38,431 nt of DNA from Merdivicinus sp050943495 (lineage in GTDB: Bacteria; Bacillota; Clostridia; Oscillospirales; Ruminococcaceae), in assembly GCA_050943495.1 (NCBI GenBank), contig JBMNPH010000018.1:1-38431 (forward strand), read 5' to 3'. The stretch's first letter is position 1, and every line of letters starts with the position of its first letter. The position numbers and the translations under genes were made by a program. Below the pieces are notes generated by a model. That model worked only from the letters and a program-made list of their open reading frames with translations. It did no database searches and had not been told where the DNA came from. This document shows positions 34,384-38,431 of this stretch, piece by piece.

Positions 34384-35403
34384 TCAGTCTGCCAGATGAG
34401 CCAGGAAAACATTTCTTGCCCAGGTAGCCCATTCCTCATCGACTTCAATGTCCTGATACGTGGGATAGTCCTTCAAAATGAGAGATCCTTTTCCGCGGAA
34501 AGCAGAGATCATCCGGAAAGCTTCGCGTTCAATGAGTTCACGGTCTCCGGTAGGAAGCGTCATCTGGATATCGAGAGGAGACCAGAATGTCACTTTGCCG
34601 GCAAATTCATCTGCCATTCTCTCGTAACCGTAGGCACCCAGCTGATCAAACTGGAGGACATCAATACCAGCCTCCAGAAAATCCTGCATGAAGGCATAAT
34701 TATAGCCGCAAGAATGAACGAGCAGATGCATGTTATAGGAATGAAGTTTTTCGGCGAGTTTGGTATAAATCGGCTTGAACAGCTGACGGAACGAGGAAGG
34801 ACTGATAAAAGTGCGGTCCTGGGTACCCCAGTCATCGCCAATCATCAGAGCATCGACACCGAAATCCTTCAGATGTTCAATCAATTCCAGATTACGTGCC
34901 AAAATCTTTTGCAGGAACTGTTCCACATAATCGGGTTCCAGAACCGTATCCATGAGGGCATTGGTCATCAGACGAGTATCACGGAGAACCGAAAAAACGG
35001 CAAATGGAGAGCCTACTACCAAATATTTATCGGATTCACGGTTTTTAGCAGCTTGTTCCGGGGTATAGATGGAGGTATCAATTTCTGGAAGTTCAAATTG
35101 TTCCAGCATTTCCCAGTCGGTCAGAGCGCCTTTCACGCATTCCCCCTTGGTAATGCCGTTAAGCCGGCCAAGAATATTGCCGAAATAATCATACCGGACT
35201 TCCCCATTAAAATCTCCGACCTGAGCGAGCAGTTCCGGAAATTCTCCCCATTCAAAATAACGGTCGTCAATACCGGCGGGCTTTTTCAATGCACAGCCAT
35301 GTGCCCAGATAATATCGGACGGATGCGGGTCATTAAAGCTGACTCCTACCTGGTCTGCCGGACGATGTTCAATAATATTGCGGATACGTTCTCTGGATGT
35401 CAT
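34384..35403 (-). CDS. URO-D/MtaA-superfamily protein (methyltransferase-like)
   Basis: A 339-residue TIM-barrel protein of the uroporphyrinogen decarboxylase superfamily. It starts TSRERIRNIIEHRPADQVGV as usual for the group. It lacks the RQAGR porphyrin-binding signature of true HemE, so heme synthesis is unlikely. It has LLVHSCGYNY near residue 220, the His-x-Cys pair that binds zinc in corrinoid methyltransferases (MtaA, MtbA). The later third cysteine ligand of those enzymes is absent: no Cys follows HSCG. Together with the esterase it forms a two-gene operon. AGGAGG precedes the ATG. A role in demethylating or rearranging a sugar acid is speculation. Confidence 0.8.
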   Translation of the reverse strand: MTSRERIRNIIEHRPADQVGVSFNDPHPSDIIWAHGCALKKPAGIDDRYFEWGEFPELLAQVGDFNGEVRYDYFGNILGRLNGITKGECVKGALTDWEMLEQFELPEIDTSIYTPEQAAKNRESDKYLVVGSPFAVFSVLRDTRLMTNALMDTVLEPDYVEQFLQKILARNLELIEHLKDFGVDALMIGDDWGTQDRTFISPSSFRQLFKPIYTKLAEKLHSYNMHLLVHSCGYNYAFMQDFLEAGIDVLQFDQLGAYGYERMADEFAGKVTFWSPLDIQMTLPTGDRELIEREAFRMISAFRGKGSLILKDYPTYQDIEVDEEWATWARNVFLAHLAD

Positions 35404-35501
35404 GCTTGAAACCTCCTATTTGGACAAATCAAAGATTTTTGCACAAAATAAAGATGTGACTTTTTTATCTGCTTGTATCATATCACATTTTTTATTTAGA
35501 T

Positions 35502-35515
35502 ACTAGTCACCTAGT
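35502..35515. promoter_or_regulatory. Palindrome upstream of the URO-D-like gene
   Basis: ACTAG-TCAC-CTAGT has perfect five-bp arms. It lies about 20 bases upstream of a TATGAT -10 (35476-35481, minus strand). It is a possible operator for this operon. Confidence 0.35.
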
Positions 35516-35570
35516 AAAAAATCTCTCTTTTACCAAGAAAAAGAAACGTCGTCTATGCAAAGTGACAAAA

Positions 35571-35580
35571 CAGGTACCTG
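35571..35580 (-). terminator. Short hairpin with shared tail after the CE15-like gene
   Basis: The palindrome CAGGTACCTG lies seven bases after the stop of the CE15-like gene. On the minus strand it continues TTTTGTCACTTT, the same tail as in the terminator at 31291-31321. The stem is short, so termination may be weak. Confidence 0.45.
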
Positions 35581-35586
35581 CACAAA

Positions 35587-36666
35587 TTACAGATTCCATC
35601 CCATAAAATCAAAGAACTGATTCCAATCATAACGGCTCAGATAATGTGCGCCGGGCCGCAGATGATACCCAATATCCCCCTTATGGAAAACATCGCCGGG
35701 AACGGGCGGACGTTCCGCCGAAGCAAAACCGGTCAGACCCAATGCCTCCCAAGCGCAGGAAGCCGCCGCACAGCCGAGATATTCGGAGAGAGGATCTGCC
35801 CATTGATCTTCCTGGGCACTGGCAACATACAGTTTTCGAGGTGCCAGCAAGGCCAAAAGCGTATGCTGATCGAAAGGCAGCTGATCTTCATGGCCGGAAA
35901 ACTGCTGAAAATTCTCACAGAACCAGTATGGAAACCGGCCGCAGATCCGATCAATGGTTTCTCCGACCTTTCCTCGGTTGAGAGCAGCACCGCCGCACCC
36001 TGAATTGTTGGAGTAAGCGGCACAGAATCGAGACTCCATAGCGCCAGCAAATAAGGCAGTTTTGCCGAGACGTGAATGTCCTGCCACTGCAATCTGATCC
36101 GGAAGAATTTCAGATCGGGTCAGCAGATAGTCCAATACCAGAACAGCCGCCCATGCCCAAAAAGCGATTTTACCGGGATCGGTTGCGGCACGTGGACGAC
36201 CCTGATAGTAACATCCTGCCAAACCATTGGAAAAATCCCCATCATCTGATGTGACATCATGATACCAGAAGGATGCAACTGCAACGCCGCGATCGGAAAT
36301 TTCCTCAGACGGAAGGTATTCATCGGGCACATTGGGACGGAAGTTGACAAATACGACAGCAGGAACCGGCTGTTCCCGTTTGGGAAGGACAAAGGTAAAG
36401 GGAAATGAGAACGATTGGCCACAGAATGCAGCCGTCAACTTTATTTTTTGGAGCAATGCTTTTCCGGCACAAAAATTTGTATTTTCTTCCAGGATTTCCG
36501 CCTTGATAGAATCGGGTTTATCCGGAAAAATTCCGTATTCCCACTGGCATATCAAGTCCTGCATCTCTTTCCGACAAATTTCCCATTCTTTCGGGGAGAG
36601 AATCGCATCGGGTTTCCAGGCTGCCGGAAACGGAAGCGAACGGGATTCCCACAAGGAGTTCCACAT
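35587..36666 (-). CDS. CE15-type glucuronoyl esterase (cytoplasmic)
   Basis: A 359-residue alpha/beta hydrolase of carbohydrate esterase family 15. The nucleophile elbow GHSRLGKTALFAGA is near residue 195, followed by NNSGCGGAAL. RFPYWFCENFQQF, LPFDQHTLLALLAPRKLYVASAQEDQWADP and the catalytic His in GYHLRPGAHYLSRYDW complete the bacterial CE15 pattern. Characterised members split the ester between (4-O-methyl-)glucuronate and lignin alcohols or related uronate esters. No signal peptide is present, which is uncommon for this family and suggests action on imported oligosaccharides. It is separated from the URO-D-like gene by 183 bases that hold a promoter. Confidence 0.85.
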   Translation of the reverse strand: MWNSLWESRSLPFPAAWKPDAILSPKEWEICRKEMQDLICQWEYGIFPDKPDSIKAEILEENTNFCAGKALLQKIKLTAAFCGQSFSFPFTFVLPKREQPVPAVVFVNFRPNVPDEYLPSEEISDRGVAVASFWYHDVTSDDGDFSNGLAGCYYQGRPRAATDPGKIAFWAWAAVLVLDYLLTRSEILPDQIAVAGHSRLGKTALFAGAMESRFCAAYSNNSGCGGAALNRGKVGETIDRICGRFPYWFCENFQQFSGHEDQLPFDQHTLLALLAPRKLYVASAQEDQWADPLSEYLGCAAASCAWEALGLTGFASAERPPVPGDVFHKGDIGYHLRPGAHYLSRYDWNQFFDFMGWNL

Positions 36667-36795
36667 AACATGTCACCGCTTTCTACAAAATTTTACCCTT
36701 ATTATGGCATATTTCTATTAATATTTCAAGAGGTTTCCAAAAGAAAAAGATGCGCCTTTTGGGTGGCACGCATAAAACAGCAAAAGATTGTTTTC

Positions 36796-36829
36796 GAGAA
36801 ACGGCATAGCTTCGGCTATGCCGTTTCTC
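36796..36829 (-). terminator. Terminator overlapping the recombinase stop codon
   Basis: A 15-bp perfect stem (36796-36810 with 36815-36829) closed by TTCG on the plus strand. The stop codon of the recombinase (36816-36818) lies inside the right arm, so the last codons are part of the hairpin. GAAAACAATCTTTT follows on the minus strand. Confidence 0.75.
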
Positions 36830-38363
36830 CGTTTTGCAGGCCATTGAGCAAAGACGCGGGGAGTATTCCCACAAGGTCATAGGAAATGTCAATCTGCTGT
36901 TCCCGATAACCTTTTGACTTGTCCGGCGCGTGAACATATACCGCCTTTACCATATCGTTTAGGATAGCGGGCGTTAGCTCGTCCAGGTCGAGATACTTCC
37001 TTACTTTGCCGATAAACCTGTCGATGTTCTCTGCCTGTTCTTCCTGTTTTGTAATTTCTTCATTCAGACGCAACAGCGTTTCCCTCAGTTCTTCCTGCTC
37101 CTGTTCGTAGTCGTCAGAAAGCATTTGAAATCTGCTGTCAGATAATTTCCCGCTTATGTTGTCCTCGTAAATACGCTTGAAAAGACGGTCAAGTTCTTCT
37201 ATCCGCCGTTCCGCTTGTGTCAGTTGCCGCCGTTTCGCTGCGAGTTCCTTTTTCGTTTCGGCTTTCTGCTTCGCGCCCATAGCCTTGCGAAATTGTTCTT
37301 CGTGGTTCGCGACACAGGCAATCGTCATTCTCATGTGAGCGAGTACGCCCTGTTCCAATACCACTGCGCGGATAAAATGAGTAGGGCAAACCTCTTTCCC
37401 TTTCAGCCTTGAAGTGGAGCAGACAAAATGGTCTTGCCTTGCTTCAAAGTTCCTGCTTGTGCAGTAATACAGCTTTTCGCCGCAATCGGCACAGCGTACA
37501 ATGCCGGAGAACATATTGGTCTTGCCTGTCCTCGTCGGGCGGCGTTTGTTCTTCCGTAATTCCTGTACCCGCGCCCATGTGTCAACGTCAATGATTGCTT
37601 CATGGGTATTCTCAAACACAAGCCATTTTTCCTCTGGATTGTAGCAAGTTTTCTTGCTCTTGTAGGACTGCTTATAGGTCTTGAAGTTTACCGTATGCCC
37701 TTGATATTCCGGACGCTCCAAAATGTCGGCTATGGTATCGCTCGTCCAGCTATAGGGATTATCCGGCGGCGCGTTCCTCGTCGCCCTGCCTGTCTGCTGA
37801 AAATAGATAGTCGGCGTTATGACTTTATTCTCTTTCAGAATACGGGCGATCTGCGACGGCCCGTATCCGTCCAAACAGAGGGCAAATATCCGTTTGACTA
37901 CTTCGGCGGCTTCCTCGTCCACAATCCACCGCTTTTTGTTTTCCGGGTCTTTCATGTAGCCGTATGGCGGGTTGGTGCAGAGGTGTTCGCCCGCTTCGCC
38001 TTTGGACTTCATCACCGCGCGTATCTTCTTGCTTGTGTCTTTCGCATACCACTCGTTGATGATATTGAGAAATGGGGTAAAGTCGCTGTCCTGTTGGTTT
38101 GCGCTGTCTATGCCGTTGTTGATAGCGATAAACCGTACGCCCTTTTCCACGAACAGGACTTCGGTATAAAAGCCCACTTTCAGATAATCACGCCCAAGCC
38201 GCGACATATCCTTGACAATCAAGGCGGACACTTCGCCGTTTTCGATTTTTTCCAAAAGCTCGCTCCAACTCGGACGGTTGAAGTTCGTTCCAGAATACCC
38301 GTCGTCTATGTAATAGCCGTCTTTGATACAATTTGAATTTGCACCATACTTTTTGATTTTTCC
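36816..38363 (-). pseudogene. Large serine recombinase, 5'-truncated
   Basis: The readable frame covers ~515 codons. It starts, after an in-frame stop (38364-38366), with KIKKYGANSNCIKDGYYIDD and GYSGTNFNRPSW. It continues with the resolvase-domain segment VKDMSRLGRDYL and the recombinase domain (NPPYGYMKDP...). A zinc ribbon (CADCGEKLYYC...CSTSRLKGKEVC), a coiled coil (~residues 340-410) and a DUF4368-like tail follow. The N-terminal ~40-50 residues with the catalytic serine are missing, so the product cannot be active. It resembles TnpX/Tn4451-type and ICE recombinases. It is richer in GC than the adjoining genes, consistent with transfer. The best remaining start would be TTG at 38255. Confidence 0.85.
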
Positions 38364-38431
38364 CTACACTTTTTGAGGATTACACAAGGATGGGTGCATT
38401 TTCCGCAGACAGAGAAACACCCCGCATCAGC
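38306..38431 (-). other. Cysteine-rich reading frame running off the right edge
   Basis: An open frame of 41 codons without a start inside the window. It contains five cysteines in a zinc-finger-like order (C-x3-C-x2-C-x3-C-x5-C). Its last third reads through recombinase DNA in the wrong frame, so the real end of any gene is before ~38340. It may be the tail of a neighbouring gene joined to the truncated recombinase, or chance. Confidence 0.2.

Noticed and set aside
34384..35403. Calling the URO-D-like gene hemE
   Set aside because: The porphyrin-binding RQAGR signature is absent and no heme gene is nearby.
36740..36780. Possible attachment site of the mobile element near the CE15-like gene
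   Set aside because: Only an imperfect ATGCGCC/GGCACGCAT repeat is seen, with no matching copy at the other side within the window.
37602..38336. A 244-codon plus-strand frame opposite the recombinase
   Set aside because: It is the mirror of the GC-rich recombinase gene; hydrophobic stretches are reverse-complement artefacts.

Overview
The window looks like chromosomal DNA of a strictly fermentative gut-type member of the Clostridia, probably an Oscillospirales/Ruminococcaceae-like organism. This is inferred from gene content, not from a database match. The pointers are pyruvate phosphate dikinase, acetate kinase, the order tmcAL-cmk-plsC-(ispH fused to rpsA), PadR-controlled membrane-stress-type modules, Lpl/YtcP-type sugar ABC transport with a YesM/YesN sensor pair, and BspA-like surface repeats. 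No rRNA, tRNA, CRISPR array or complete insertion sequence was seen.

Layout. Bases 1-3460: a DeoR-type repressor faces an operon of two tandem SIS-domain proteins and a BadF-type sugar kinase, a phosphosugar/amino-sugar module with its own divergent control region. Bases 3500-13500: housekeeping block with ppdK, a stand-alone GlmU-type acyltransferase domain, ackA, tmcAL and the translationally coupled cmk-plsC-ispH/rpsA operon. The IspH-S1 fusion carries a strong ribosome binding site exactly at the domain junction. Bases 13560-18650: an orphan OmpR-type regulator, a PadR plus DUF1700/DUF4097 two-gene operon, a GNAT-AAC(3) fusion, and a second PadR coupled to a DUF2812 membrane protein. Bases 18760-22220: a secreted, membrane-anchored BspA-like protein and a MATE exporter.

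Bases 22296-36666 form a carbohydrate-utilisation island. One strand carries a YesM/YesN two-component system, an LplABC-type importer without its own ATPase, and a GH92-like glycosidase that lacks a signal peptide. Next to it lie a degenerate GDPD-like protein, a decayed oxidoreductase fragment, an oligogalacturonate-lyase-like (PL22) beta-propeller, an SGNH esterase, a URO-D/methyltransferase-like protein and a CE15-type glucuronoyl esterase. None of these enzymes has an export signal. The simplest reading is that decorated plant or host oligosaccharides are sensed outside, imported whole, and de-esterified and cleaved in the cytoplasm. A pair of direct repeats abutting a weak -35 element upstream of the transporter is the best candidate for the YesN binding site.

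Bases 36800-38431 hold the 3' part of a large serine recombinase that has lost its catalytic N-terminus, so the right end is a decayed mobile element with a composition unlike its neighbours.
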